DNA of 64,000 bases, from NCBI GenBank assembly GCA_023974075.1, contig CM043791.1, forward strand, positions 19,445,701-19,509,700, written 5' to 3'. The stretch is from Chaenocephalus aceratus (Eukaryota; Chordata; Actinopteri; Perciformes; Channichthyidae). The notes under the pieces were generated by a model. That model was not told the DNA's origin, did no database searches, and saw only the letters and a program-made list of their open reading frames with translations. The position numbers were made by a program, and so were the translations under genes. Below are positions 37,501 to 50,600 of the stretch, one piece after another (position 1 is the first letter of the stretch; each line of letters starts with the position of its first letter).

Positions 37501-39291
37501 AATGTTGTGAAAATGTAAGCAGCAGCTGAAAATAAGTGTACATCTTCGACCTCTCACTATGAAACGAAGGGTGACCGGTTCAAAAGAGGAGCCCATGTTC
37601 TGCTGAAAAATGCGCAAACACAGTCCTACGCACTACGTGACTGCAATTAAAACATTGAAACGAGGAGAAATCACAATATAACATTCAGTTACATGTGACT
37701 TTGATCTTGCTCAGCTGTGAGATTCCGTGCAGTGAGAGGAAATATTCAGCAAAAATAAAAAATACTGCAGCCAAGCCCACATGGTGGCAACTGAGACGGG
37801 AGAGGAGGTCAAGGGGTTCAGGTCCCAGATCAGTTTGGGAAATGTGTGTGGGAAAAGTGAACAAGTTTGTCCTCCATCAACAGCTACAGCCGAGGCAGCG
37901 TGAGGCTAGGGAACAACAAGAGTGCTTCTGGTAAATAAAAAAAAGAGGCCAATAGAGATCGCATAACAGTCATGCATAATTTAGTTTTTGATTTCCCATT
38001 TCATATTCATTTAAATTAAATACAATTTATGTATTATTAACGTATAGGTTTATAATGGTTTATAACGTTTTCATTACTAGTGGAGGGCTGCCTTTTTTCT
38101 GAATGTCATTAAACACACATCAAATGTTCTCACTGCAACCTTTTATTTCCGTCAACAAGCTCGAAACGCACATACTTAAGGTTAATACACACCATAAGCC
38201 TGTGTACATTATTCATAAGAACTGACTTGACATTAAACATTTGAGAGGGATGAATATTATAAGTGATTTGGGTCATGGATGGGTAGAACAATCTTCTGTT
38301 GGACTTTAAAAGTCACCAATGTGTCTTCCTCATTCTCTTTTTTGATCTCCTGACCTCACATACATACTGTACGCAGGCTTAAAAATAAATAAGTATTCCA
38401 ATAGACGGCTTAACATTTTGGCCATAACCACACCCCTCCAGATGCTCTTGTGACTGCTGTTAGTTTCTATAAACTCTAAAACCAAAAGCACTCCACAAAA
38501 GCACTTAGAAGCAGCACTGAGGCAGCAGCCGTTCAGGTGTGCTTAGAGCTTTATTGATTGGGTAATGGGGAAGGTAGGAGGGGGCTCAGCAGGGGGCATC
38601 GGGCTGGGACGGGCAACATTCAGCACCAATCAGCATCTGAGCTTCAGCAGTGTGTTCATGCATGACGGATCGATCCACACACTGTCTGCTTACCAACACT
38701 CCAGATATATTGTTTTTTTATATAAATCTGTATTATGTATTTGTATGTGGAAACAATGCAAAACAATATTTGTTGCCTAACAATTGGAAAGTTTTAACTC
38801 AAAACGTTTCTAAAGTAGGACAAAACATTTCTGACTTCATTATTTCAGTCAAAACAAATAGTCCCTGCTCATTTCACATCTATTGACACATGTTTTATTT
38901 GTGTATGGGCCAAGGCAAACAAGAGTTCAACAGGTTGATCGTTCTCTCATCTAGAAAAGGCAGTAAAGAAAGAAAAAAAGGAAATCAGTAACTTTGTTCA
39001 GCTTCAGGGAACAAGCGAGGGCGTTTGGGTCACTGCAGGTCTGCGGCTAACAAGCTCCTAAGAGACATATTGGTTGGGGGTTGGCACTGGAGCGGTCACA
39101 TTAGTCAATGTGCCATGAGAGAACAGAGTGGAAAACTCAGTGGCTGTAAAACCTTTCCTTCTGGCAAGAAGAATGTACAACAAGGCACACATTGCATTGA
39201 TTTCATTTATGGGGCTTGTGTGTCTTCAACTGTGTGAGTATGACTGTTAAATAGCCATACCTAATTTAGTAAAACTGTCATTATTCATTCG
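34543..39291. other. Gene-free stretch
   Basis: No gene, RNA or mobile element supported. Open frames are short and without motifs. Confidence 0.4.
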
Positions 39292-39735
39292 GCCCCGTGG
39301 ATGGGACATTTTGTTTTAAAAAACGGACGGATCGAAGTGTCGATAAGAGCACGGTTGTGTGCAAATTATGCAAAAAAGAATTTGCATATCACCGCAGCAC
39401 ATCAAGCCTAAAGTATCACCTAAATGCAAAGCATGTAGCAGCTAGCGTGGACGTTAGCCCGACTCCGAGTGCAAGGAACCACACCCTGACCCAACCCACA
39501 CTCAACCAGATGACTGGTTTCAGGGCCAGGATAAGTAAGTCCACGTCTGAGAAAATAACCAACTCCCTGGCTCACTGGATTGCACTCCACTTGGAGTAAA
39601 ATCCATGTGAAAATTGCTTCTCACTGTTCTCAGGTCAAATATGTATATTTGATTAAAAATGCGATTAATTTCGATTAATTAATTACAAAGCCTCTAATTA
39701 ATTAGATTATTTTTTTTAATCGAGTCCCGGCTCTA
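39292..39735 (+). mobile_element. Truncated hAT element with a BED zinc-finger start
   Basis: The right end is recognisable: the complement reads TAGAGCCGGGACTCGATT, and the subterminal CGATTAATTAATTACAAAGC and TAATTAATTAGATTA blocks are standard for a fish hAT family. The left terminus is missing, so the target duplication cannot be confirmed. Confidence 0.75.
39297..39599 (+). pseudogene. hAT transposase N-terminus with BED zinc finger, truncated
   Basis: About 100 codons. VVCKLCKKEFAYHRSTSSLK followed by YHLNAKH gives the C-x2-C ... H-x4-H of a BED finger, which binds the transposon ends. The aromatic residue normally before the finger is altered. A stop at 39597-39599 ends it far short of the roughly 600 residues of a full transposase; the RNase-H-like core and hATC are absent. 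Immediately downstream is the AT-rich 3' subterminal region, so the copy is a deletion derivative. Confidence 0.85.
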
Positions 39736-40616
39736 CTTTTAACATTTACAGATCGCCGCTGAGAGGCTTGTAGCAGACGACTCTGGTGGTGATATACAGT
39801 AAGCTGTCACTGCAATGTGTTGCTAGGCAAGATGTGGAGAGAGTTTCTAAGTGCTGCGGTTACCAGGCGTTGACATATCTGACTGCCACGAGCAAGGAGT
39901 GCTGTTTTGAGTAAACACTGCCAACAACAGCAGGAGACAGACAGGCAGAGGTGGCTGCTCTTTGAACCTCAACACTGCCAGGTGTTTGACCCTCATTTTA
40001 CCCCCATGCTTCTACAACTGTCCCTGTCAAGCTGCTGCCTTGTCCTGACAATTATTTAACGCATTTCCGCCCCAGCTGACCAGAAACAGACAGAGAGGCT
40101 CACGGCCGTCTCACCAATAACAGCTCGAAGCTACAAAAGGAATCCGTTTCATTCTGCATCTCCTACAGCACCGGAAATATGAGCTAGCATAAGCTAACAC
40201 TTAGTACTGAGTACTGACATCATTAGTCAATTATCACATGTATTTCTAGTTATGGACTACACAATTACTTAATGAATTGGTTAACTAATGGACGGATTCA
40301 TTGACAATCACAATAATAAAAGACATTGGTGGAAAATATATATCATTTTTACTGATTTATAGAAACCTCACATTATATTCAAGCTGGAAAATGTGAGTTA
40401 TTAAACACATTTATTGCCAAAATGTATTAAAAAAGTTTACTTTTTGCTAAACATCTTTTAGATAACGAAAACAATTGACACATTTATCCTAATCCTTCCT
40501 TAATCCGAAAGTAAATACCTTAGGATACGTAAACCTCGTTCAGTTTAGGACTAATACGTATGGAAAACAGTCAAAAACAGTCTGCAGAGTGAGAGTTATG
40601 CCATAACATAGACATA
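39736..40616. other. Gene-free stretch
   Basis: Nothing supported. Confidence 0.4.
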
Positions 40617-41540
40617 CTTTATTGTCATTTCAACAAGACACGGAGTGTACTATTAAAAAGAAATTTCGTAGTACTGGCTTACAGGAACAGGACAATATAA
40701 AAACTTGCTAAAATTGTACATATAAATAAATAATAGTGACGTGGTGCTGATAAAATTAAAGATAAAGTATGCGTTTAAAATATAAAGACTTACTATACAT
40801 ATAAATAAAATAGACATACTATATAAAAAATATGTGCTCTTTAGAGAATGGTGAGGATGAGTGGGGTCTTTAAAAATGTTCTGGGCTTTTGTCAGGGAGC
40901 GTTTCTGAGCGGTGTCTCTGATGGGAGGGAGAGAAACTCCGATGATCTTCTCTGCTGTCCTGACCACTCTCTGCAGAGACTTCCGGTCTTTGGCGTTGCA
41001 GTCTCTCGACCAGATGGAGATGCCGCTGGCCAGCACGCTCTCTATGGTTCCTCTGTAGAACGTGGTGAGGATGGGAGGGGGGAGCTGTGCAGGAAGTGTA
41101 GGCGCTGCTGTGCCTTCTTAAATAGTGATGTAGTGTGAGTGCACCAGGTCAGACTGCTTGTGATATGCACCCCCAGGAACTTGGTGCTGTCTGTAGTCTT
41201 CACTGCTGTGTCGTTGATGTGGAGTGGTGGGTGACAGTGCTTTTTTTTCCTTAAGTGGACAATGATCTCTTTTGTTTGATCGACATTCAGGATCAGGTTG
41301 TTGGTGATTACACCAGTCTGTCAGATGTTTCACCTCCTCCCTGTAGGCCTGTTCGTTGTTGCCCCTGATGAGTCCCACCACTGTCGTATCGTCCGCGTAC
41401 TTTATGATGTGGTTGGTACTGAACCTGGAGCAGCAGTCGTGGGTCATCAGGGTGAAAAGCAGTGGACTCAGAACGCAGCCCTGCGGGGAGCCGGTGTTTC
41501 AGGTGATGGTGCCGGAGGTGTTGTTACCGACCCGATGCTG
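40617..41540 (-). mobile_element. 5'-truncated non-LTR retrotransposon (CR1/L2/Rex1 type)
   Basis: The minus strand ends with GAAATGACAATAAAGTATGT near 40617, a usual 3' tail of fish LINEs. Upstream lies the second half of a reverse transcriptase (listed separately). Homology fades near 41540, where the insertion is truncated. The clade is judged from motifs only. Confidence 0.8.
40880..41525 (-). pseudogene. LINE reverse transcriptase fragment
   Basis: Read leftward: NTGSPQGCVLSPLLFTL (with a stop just before it), KYADDTTVVGLI with the catalytic YADD at about 41390-41401, then an EEVKHLTDWC thumb segment. After a frame change comes the C-terminal block ASGISIWSRDCNAKDRKSLQ, RVVRTAEKIIGVSLPPIRD and DPTHPHHSLKS. 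Stops and frameshifts, plus loss of the usual LLPSGRR tail and of the whole endonuclease, make it nonfunctional. Confidence 0.88.
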
Positions 41541-41544
41541 GGGG

Positions 41545-44500
41545 ATGATTGTGTTAAGGGGCCTGAGTAGTTTGCTATGTTGTAAAAGCACATTGGAGCA
41601 GCCCCTCCTGCAGCCTGGTCACAGGTCACTAGCGTCTCAGCTAAATTAAGGGCGTCCCTCTTGGTTAAAAACAGCTTCTTGTAATGGATACTAAGACTGC
41701 AGCGGTGCCTGGGCTCACTGTAATTTACACGGACTACAAAGTGGAGAGTGTGTTTGTTATTGTTATGAATATAAAAAGCCTCTTGTGTTGAGCAGTGCAT
41801 ATTTTCACGAAGAGACAAAAGAGTTCATCCTCACTATAACCTCAAGTGGAACATGTTTTGTTCAAGGTTACACAACAGGAAAGTCACACCTCTTGGCACC
41901 ATCGGGCTCTGTGGTCCTTATTTAGTAACCAAAGTCTGTTTCTACACCTGTGTCGTAGTTGGTGGCCCTAAAAATGTCCAGTGAATAAGCCCAACGAGAG
42001 CCAGTTTACCTAAAGAGCCACAGCAGACCCCCTAACCTCCCAATCTGTCCTTCTCTAACCCCTTCACATATTTCAGTTGGGAAATATGGCGGTATATACT
42101 GTGCAATAAAGGAAATGTGTCCACTAGAGATTATGCAATATTGTCTCCTTTGCGGTAAATATGGAGATAAATTGCTCAGATTTAAAGCAGACATTGAGAG
42201 GGAGAGGGACATTGTGTAATCAGGCTGATACAGAACTCTGATGATAACCAGCCATTTGCAAAGATGACCCAAATCTGCAGGAAAAGTCAACTTTATATGT
42301 GTCTGAATAAAATCAGGCTGGTATCTATACTCACCTGTTAACTTTGCAACTACGTAGTAACACTTAAGATATAAGTTATGTCAAGAACATGGAAGCTTCC
42401 ATTTGAAAGGAGTTTAGCTTTACTGTTTTAACTTAAGTTTTGTCTCATGTGATGCTAACAAAACTAAAAATAATTATGTGAAGCATGACTAGACAGTAGT
42501 ACTATATCGTAATGTATATTGTTACATTGTCCGCCCCCATGGTATTTAAAAAAAATTGAATTCAATAGATGCCAAACTACTGTCTTCACACTTAACTCTG
42601 CAGATCTGTTCTGCATTGTGGCTATGGTAGTTTGAGAGTGCAGTGTATGTCCTCTAGCTAACAGCTGTGTGTCTCTTTGTCAACATGCTCAGGGTGTGAC
42701 CTGGCATCATTAATCCCCCTGCCGTAGGTTTGCAGGCCTTGAGGCGTGCCTGGTCCACAAACTCTGTCTTTTTAAGTCTGTCGCACTTTCTGTTACTGTG
42801 TCACTTTGACCCTCTCCCTCTTTAGATCTCAGCGTCGCTTCCACCGTGTCTCTGGCTGTCTCTCCACCTCTTTAGCTTTAGATCTCCCACATGAAAAGAT
42901 CTCTGTCACTCCAGGCTCTCCTTCTCTTCAGGGATACTCATCCAACAAGTCAGCATTTGTTGGCAGTCAAGGGATCCTTCTGTTTTTTGGTTTTCTGTCA
43001 GTTTACTTTGGCGGGGGAGAAGTTGTCATTCGCTGTCCCTCTAGGTAATGTACCTTGCATGTCTTGCTTTAGTAGACGGATCACCGTTAACATTTATGAT
43101 ATAGTTCATACATTCATACTTAAGGTATCTTGGATAGTGTTCTTGTCTTACATTGTTGAACTAGGGGTATACACATTGTGTTAGCTTGGTATATCTCTCT
43201 AATAGGCCATGGGTCTTGTACTTTTATTGGTCACTTGTACGTGTTTTCTGCAAGTAATCATTCATTTTTTAACCCCATGGTGGATTTTACATTTGTTTAA
43301 TTTAGATGCACTCATCCGTATTATCTGTAAACTAATTTAAAAGAATTCACTGGAACTAACGCTTCAAACTGTTGCCCTGAAAATGAATATCATCCATTTG
43401 TCATAATGGTAAATGGAGTAATGCTAATGTTAAATCGGTACCATTTTCTAGGAGGCAAGACAGCAGCTTCTACTTTAGAGTTTTGGATTAATGAAGGGCT
43501 TTGGTACAAGTTCAATAGGTTCAGAGCAGGAGTAGCTCAGATCCGCTTTTCATCAGCTCATCATCAAAATGATTAATATCCTGTCAGAAGAGGCTATTGT
43601 GCTGCTTTAATGCTGTACTTTGAGGGAAAGTGAAATGATTATATTCATTATTGATTAATAAGCTGATAATACATTGTATGGCCTGTAAAATGTAAACTTA
43701 ATTGAACATTTTCCATCACCATTCCCAAAAGTCCAAAAATATTTTGCCGTTATTTCCTGCAAACACTTGTAGAATAGTGTACGACTCCTTTTCTGTCTAT
43801 AAACTAATCAACATGCGTCAATTTCACATGCGTTTGTACATACACAAATGTCCATTTAATTTCCATTTAGCCTCCTTTAAGACATTTCATTTACTCTTTT
43901 TACGTCATTCCATCTGATTTCCATCTCAATTCTTTTTGTATCTTTTCTCCTTCCTCTGACTCTGTCTCAATTGATCGTTCCCTGTCCCTTCTGTCCAGCC
44001 CTCTCTTATTACTTCGATGTCCTCACCCTCTAAACAGGAATAGGGTGTTCTCTTCCGGCCTCTGCATGTTCGTGTCAGACAGGTTACCGTACAGAACGGT
44101 AGCTTCTCTTGTCCTATTCTCTCTTCTTTCTCCCAAAGTCCAGCAAAAACTGCAATTATCCCAAATCAATTGGAAGTAGCCAAATGAAAAATCTGGGCAG
44201 ACACTTTCCACAGATGCACTGCCACAACCTGACAGCGTGCATAACAACTGTTAGATCACTGATTTACACTGACACAACCCTGTGCCGGCTAATGATTGCC
44301 TTACTATATTAGTGTGATATACAGTAGGTGCCCAGCATTGAATTTATAAGTGAAATGTATGGGAGCTTTACAGACATAACAGACCTTTTAGTTCCTGAGC
44401 ATCGCCATCTCATCATTTAGACGAGTATATGACCGATTACTCCTTTTGTGACGATTTAAAGCCTTAAAATGAAAGCCTTATTGAACCTGTCGAAAGTCAA

Positions 44501-44721
44501 TCTGACGCCTTGTGCGGATTCTAATTACGTTGGTGCCAGCTGACACCTTTTCAGAAAGAGAAGGAGACAGAGGGTTTCTGGGGACAGATTGTTTGATGAA
44601 TGAAGCCCAATAAACTATATATTGGCTTTAAAGCTGGTGTTTCATAGGAGAAAAATAAAGGCTTCTTATCTGTTAAGCCTCAAGAACCAACATCACAGAC
44701 CACAATGGATTCACATTGCAG
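41545..44721. other. Gene-free stretch
   Basis: No supported feature. The first 100 bases may be residual LINE sequence. Confidence 0.4.
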
Positions 44722-44985
44722 AAATTAATCAATCAATCAATGTTTATTTATATAGCCCAATATCACACATGTTACATTTGTCTCAGTCGTCTTCACAGGG
44801 TGTACAGAATATCAGTATGACAATACGACACCCTCTGTCCTTAGACCCTCACATCGTACAAGGAAAAACTTCCAGAGAAAACCCAGTTTAAAGGGGAAAA
44901 TGGGAGAAACCTCAGGGAGAGCAACAGAGGAGGGATCCCTCTCCCAGGACGGACAGACGTGCAATAGATGCCGTATGTAAATCGA
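44722..44985 (-). repeat. Dispersed fish repeat, probably a LINE 3' end, with (ATCA)n tail
   Basis: Left edge AATCAATCAATCAATG followed by TTTATTTATATAGCCCAATA, then CACCCTCTGTCCTTAGACCC, AAGGAAAAACTTCCAGAGAA, AACCTCAGGGAGAGCAACAG, AGGAGGGATCCCTCTCCCAG and GACGGACAGACGTGCAATAG. This order is a very abundant fish repeat. The simple tail at the left implies minus orientation. Confidence 0.8.
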
Positions 44986-47348
44986 AAAGATAATACATTA
45001 CAACATGTGACACAGGGTTAGCCATTCGAAATTGAGCAGTTTAGCACAAAGTACTCTTGATTATGCTCTTTACCGAGAAAACTGAGACTTTGACAAGAGT
45101 ACATTTAAACCAGCTTTACTTGCTCCTGCTTCGCTTGATAATGTCGAATTTTGGATTGTAGGATTCTACGATATTCGAGATGAGTAATGATATGTATGAG
45201 GGCGCACACAAAGTCATTTTGTTCTGTGACAAGAACAAGGACATAAGGTTAAGGATTGTTCACGCGTGCAAACAGGATTAAGTATCTACAGCCACGCTGC
45301 ATCCCTGTGAGGCTGAAATTCAGCAAATCATGAGCTAAATGTTAATGTCTGCATGCTAACATGGTCACAATGACGACGCTTAAAGCTGATGTTAAGCAGA
45401 TAAAATGTTCTCCATGGTCTAGTTTTTTTAGCATGTCAATTAGCTTTATAGCATTTAACACACAAGAAAAGCAGACATTGAACCTATACCTATAAAGGTG
45501 ATACATGTTTTACCATAACAGACACATTTCACACTCTCCCTTCACAATCCTGGATTTACTGCTGAATTGATTTTGCCAGCCAAGCATAAGCAGGTAACCG
45601 GCATATCTGGAGTCTGTGAGTTCAGAGCATGGCTTTGTTGTGACAGCCCGCCATTTTATTAAATCACCTTCCAGAGCACGACTAAAGGCTAAGGCTCCGA
45701 GGTGAAATCAAGCTGCCTTAGCCGAGCGAGTGAGCCTTTTCCTGGATAAGAGGCATAGAGGAGTGGAGGTCAAAGCTACACAGCTGACCTGGAACAATCC
45801 TGTCATCTCCTCACGTCAACAAACTCTAGAGATGGGGCTGAGGGCAGGTTTGGGTAAAGCAGAGGGAGAATTGATAAGCCATGACAAACGCAAGCTGTGG
45901 AAGGTTCTGCTGCCACATTTTGAGAATGTCACAGATTCTTGTAAGATACACCAAGGCTTAACTCATTTTCAGGAAGACAACAACACACAGAAGCGCGTGT
46001 CTGAGATGAAAGGGAGAAGAAGAAAACAAATCACTCCACCCACACTGACTAACCTTTTAGACAATTCAGAGAGAAAAGAGATACAACAGACAGGCTAAAA
46101 ACAAACTGAAGACTGAGACAACTACACAAACAGAAATGTTAATTAAGAGAATGCAGACAACAGAAAAGAAACACCTGAAGATGACACTTGGAGGGAAGGG
46201 GGAAAAAAGAAAAGCACAGTAATCCCCAAGGGGAGATAGAAAGAGGATAAAGGAGAGAAGACAAGAGAAAAGGAGAATAAGAAGTCACCTCAAACCCTGT
46301 TTTTATTTCTAAAAAGGGAGCAATGCCGAATCTTGCTCAATCAGCTGAGATCAAATGAAGGAGTGACACAGAATGACAACTAAACATCAAGCCAGGACTA
46401 CATGAAATTCATAATAATCAAATGTTACCTGATGAAGGTGACTGCAAAAGATGGAATCGCCTAACATTTTTGAAAAACACACATGGCCAAGGGGCTTTCA
46501 TAAAATAAACAAACATCAAAACACTGCAATGGCAGCAGTGGCTACTGTGACCTTGCCAAAGTAGCTCAACAGGAAATGTCCATCATCAAATAAAGACCTC
46601 CTACCAACACAGAGGTTGACTTACAAAGCCTTCATATTCTGCATTGTTTCCCTACTTAGGGTACATTGCCTAGCTTGGTTTGTTGGTATTTAACATATAA
46701 CGTAGAACATTGCATTAAGAAGCCACAGCTTGATGTAACTACATATTTGATTGGCTATATTACAGTGATTTGCTCTTCACAGAAAAATCACGGTGGGGTA
46801 ATCAAACAGTTATTTGTAACATTACTCTGTTTGTTTGTATTTCATTTCCAAATTCATTAGGCAGCAAATATGTTCAACAAATTGCTTTTGGCAAAATCAA
46901 CAAAGATTCAAGACTGACAGACAAAGGAAACACACTATCAGTTATATCATTTGCAGTCTGGTATTTGAACCACGGTTTCCTCTAGATTGCCATTGTTTGC
47001 TGCAATTTGCTTCCTTGAGGATAACAACGCTGACAGTAGTCATGGAAGAAATGATTACACACGCCTGTTAAACCAGAGGTGGACGCTCTGAGCTTTCTAT
47101 TTAACAGGGTCCTTGTATAATTGAATACTTTTCCATTTACTGCCACTACTGTGGAGGAGTCAAGTAACACATTATTAGATCAATACCAACGCGGACAAAC
47201 CAAGCGTGGAAGATACACAGGTCTGATTTGTGTGAGTCTGAGCAGAGGAAATTACATGTTGCATCTTCAGGAGTCTGGAGAGCTTACAGCAGCATCAGTT
47301 TCCTAAATCAATATAAAAAAACTGCCCAAGCCTGCATATGGTAATATG
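44986..47348. other. Gene-free stretch
   Basis: A 122-codon plus frame (45730-46098) is polar and K/R/E-rich without a recognisable domain or splice context; I do not call it a gene. Confidence 0.4.
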
Positions 47349-47351
47349 TTA

Positions 47352-47637
47352 CGGCCCGTCCACACGGTGGCGTGCGTTGAAGCTTCAACGCTTCTGCCCA
47401 TTCACTTTGAATGGGGTGACGTCACGCTTTGCCGAACTGCATTGTGGGAGCATCGCTTCGCTTTGCTCGAGCTTCGACAGAAGCGTCAACTAATCAAATA
47501 ATATGCCAGTACAAGCTCTAGCCAATCAACCGCGTGCTTGTGTGTCCGGGGCGGAAGATTCATGTGATTGGTTGTTGGTCTAGCTTCAGACACGCCCGCC
47601 GGCAAGCTTCAACGCACGCCGCCGTGTGGACGCTGCG
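47352..47637. mobile_element. 286-bp MITE, PIF/Harbinger-like
   Basis: Imperfect inverted ends (left CGGCCCGTCCACACGGTGGC; right complement CGCAGCGTCCACACGGCGGC), continuing into GTGCGTTGAAGCTT, are flanked by TTA on both sides (47349-47351, 47638-47640). A 3-bp TTA target is what PIF/Harbinger elements use. The interior carries a perfect CRE palindrome TGACGTCA (47417-47424) and two opposed CCAAT boxes (AGCCAATCAA near 47519, GTGATTGGTT near 47565). No coding capacity. Confidence 0.75.
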
Positions 47638-47640
47638 TTA

Positions 47641-50600
47641 TGGTGTATACAGTATGACAGAGAACTCTTGGTGTTTTACTGCATGTTCTTAAATCTCCAA
47701 GTGAAAAATGCAGCCTCTTGGCAGTCGACCTCAAATACTAGAAGTTGACTGGTGCCATTTCAGCACATAATAATCGCAAGTCATGTTGAAAGAATAAGAA
47801 AGTGGTGGTGCTTTATGGGACAAATTATGCACTCAGGAAATACAGAAATTAACTCAAACTCAGTATAAAGTAGAACAATACAATTGGGTTATTTAAGTTA
47901 CTATTGGATGGACTGTACTGTAAAACTGCATGTTGGCTATGAAATAGGAACTGTCAAAAGTTATTTTTTAAACAATCTATTGTACTGTATCTCAGATGCA
48001 ATGTATGCAATACAGAACTGTATGACTCCATGCTCACTCTTAGAATACAGCCAACCTTGTTCTGCTATTATGGAGAACTCAACTTCATTATTACACTCAC
48101 TACTGTATGCATCTGCGTAATAAAGAGACAACAGATTAACAAACAATTATAAGATGGTGTTGATCAACACAGGTCAAACTGTTAAATTAACACCATGGAT
48201 CATTGTCAGACTGTAAATGACAGCTAATGCAATTATATATTTACCATGTGTTCGCGTCACATTTAGATGCATGGCTTTCCTCTCTCATGTGCACCTTACA
48301 GCTGTTAACATGAGCAGTCATTTATTTCAATATGGCAGCAGGCATCTCCTGTGGCGGGGGAGATAAGGTTTGTGGAGAAGACCCAGCTGTAGGCCCAATC
48401 AGAGGCATTGATTTGGCCCTCAGCTTTATGGGACAGTTAGGCTCCCACAGGACAGCTCATAAGGGCCAGCACAGGCCACAGCTGGCCTCCTGCCCCCCTG
48501 CATTAATGATCATTCCAATTAGAGAGAAAGTGTCCAGATGCTCACCATGGTTACATAATATTTCTTCCCGGCCCTAAAGTTCACCGTGAGTGACAAGCCC
48601 AATTGTCATACACTTCGTTTTTTATAATGCCATTTGGGGTGGTTCCACTCAGATGTTTTTTTATTAATATTCTTATGTCTGGGCTTAACATGTATTAATG
48701 AAACGCCTCCATCTGTCTGTTTATTTGAAGATACATTATGAAAATACCCGCTTTAGCTAATAGTTTCTAATTGGGGGAGGAAGAAAAGGAATATTTATTT
48801 CTTTGCTGTTGAAATAACCAGAAAAATACTTTTGTGAGTAACTTCAAAAAATAAGTGGTGGTACGTGTTTGACTTAAGTAGAGTAGTATAGGTATTATAT
48901 TTTGTACTTAAAAGGCTTAATTAGTGTAGTGAGTGTTAAGTAACCAAAAATAAACCTGTATAAAGAACTATAATTAACTTTAAATGTACTCAGAATCAAT
49001 ATTTCAGAACGCTAAATCATTTCAAGTGTATGAACTGACTACCTTTGTTCCAAGCTAGGTCTTGAGAAAGTGAAATGTTTATTACTGCGCCTGCAGAGGG
49101 TACGGTCCCCTTCTGACTTCAGATGTGTTTTTTTAAGTAGGATTCTTCTTGTGTTGTGAGGGCCTATTCATTATCCCGAAGAGATGGGGACAGCATTTTC
49201 AAATGTTCTGTACATCTTAGTCCGTGCCTTTTTCTCATAGGATGCCACATCAAAAGCACTTCAAGGCCAGAACAAATGTGTTTCATGCTTGAGCATACCA
49301 GGGGAAAAAAGTTGTCTGATATTTCGTATTACTACCTGAACAACAGCAGGATTACTGATCCGTCTAACAGCATGTTAAATGAGTCAATTTTATGCAAGAG
49401 TATCTGTGTTTCGGGATGATTTTCTCATTACTTTCAATGCATGCCTGAGCCAGAGATCATTGTGTACACGACAAAAGTGTAATCTTTAATCATCTGCTCA
49501 CAATTGTGCTCTCGACTGAAACATCGCTCTTAAGAATACCTCCACGCTGTTTAATTTCAGCTGCTAGGAGCCTCCGCACAATAAAGGACATTAATACACC
49601 ATGATCCATCTGTACTACTATAACTCACCAGGAGAATCTGGGACTATATTCACCCTGTGCATCAACATGGTAAGCCTAACAGGAAATACAAAGTTTCCCA
49701 AGCTTTCAAAGATGATTAGATTGGAGATTAATCCATTCCCTTGGCTGCTTTTCTTTGCTGGTAAAAATAAATGTTTTTCATTTCCGTCAAACAAAACAAG
49801 CCATGTCAAGATGCCGCCTTTGGCTTTGGAATATTTTAGTGGACATTTTCCGCAATTGTTAACAATTTTATAGACTAACTAATTCACGATTTTTGCAGCC
49901 AGATGTTTATCAAACACAGTATTGGTATGAACCATTCAAAATGGGCCGACATGTATCGTTGCAGCTTGTGTCTGTAGTTTGAGCCGGTTTCAGCTGATCT
50001 CTGTGTTATGGCCTTTTGGTTAATGTGATGTGGGTTATGATACCAATGAATGTGCAGCCGAACATCTCTAGCTTGATCCCAGCATTAGCCCTGCTATCAC
50101 TGATGTCTGCAGCCCTCTCAATGATAACTCTGATTAAGCCATTCGTTATGCCCGGGCCTTAATTTGCATAGCTCTTCCCTCAAGTGCGCCCACTTTTAAA
50201 CAGTGAAACATGACAGATAGATCAAAGACAAAGGACTTATTTAGTGAATGGAAAGAGGCAGCCAGAAATCTGTTTATGTCTTTGATGGGAAGTGTTTATT
50301 CCTTTTGCCATTAAAAACAAGGAAACTGCCTTTTAGGCCAAGTTAATGATTTAGAAATGTCGACCTCCGTATTTTCACTCCCAAGGCCGAAGAGTGATGA
50401 AATGCCTGTTTTCATTAGTGGCAGAAGATTCTCTGTCGGCCTATCGGATGATGTTTGTTATCTTGTAGAAGACAGGCAGCTGGAGGATCAGATAGGCCAT
50501 CCGTCAACAGAGGCGCAGATTGTCTGCTCTGGCTACTCTGACCGATTTACTCCTTATCAAATCTCTGCCTGAATCCAAGATAATAAAAAGGATATTTTCC

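Noticed and set aside
45730..46098. 122-codon plus frame
   Set aside because: Low-complexity polar composition, no domain, no splice or promoter context.
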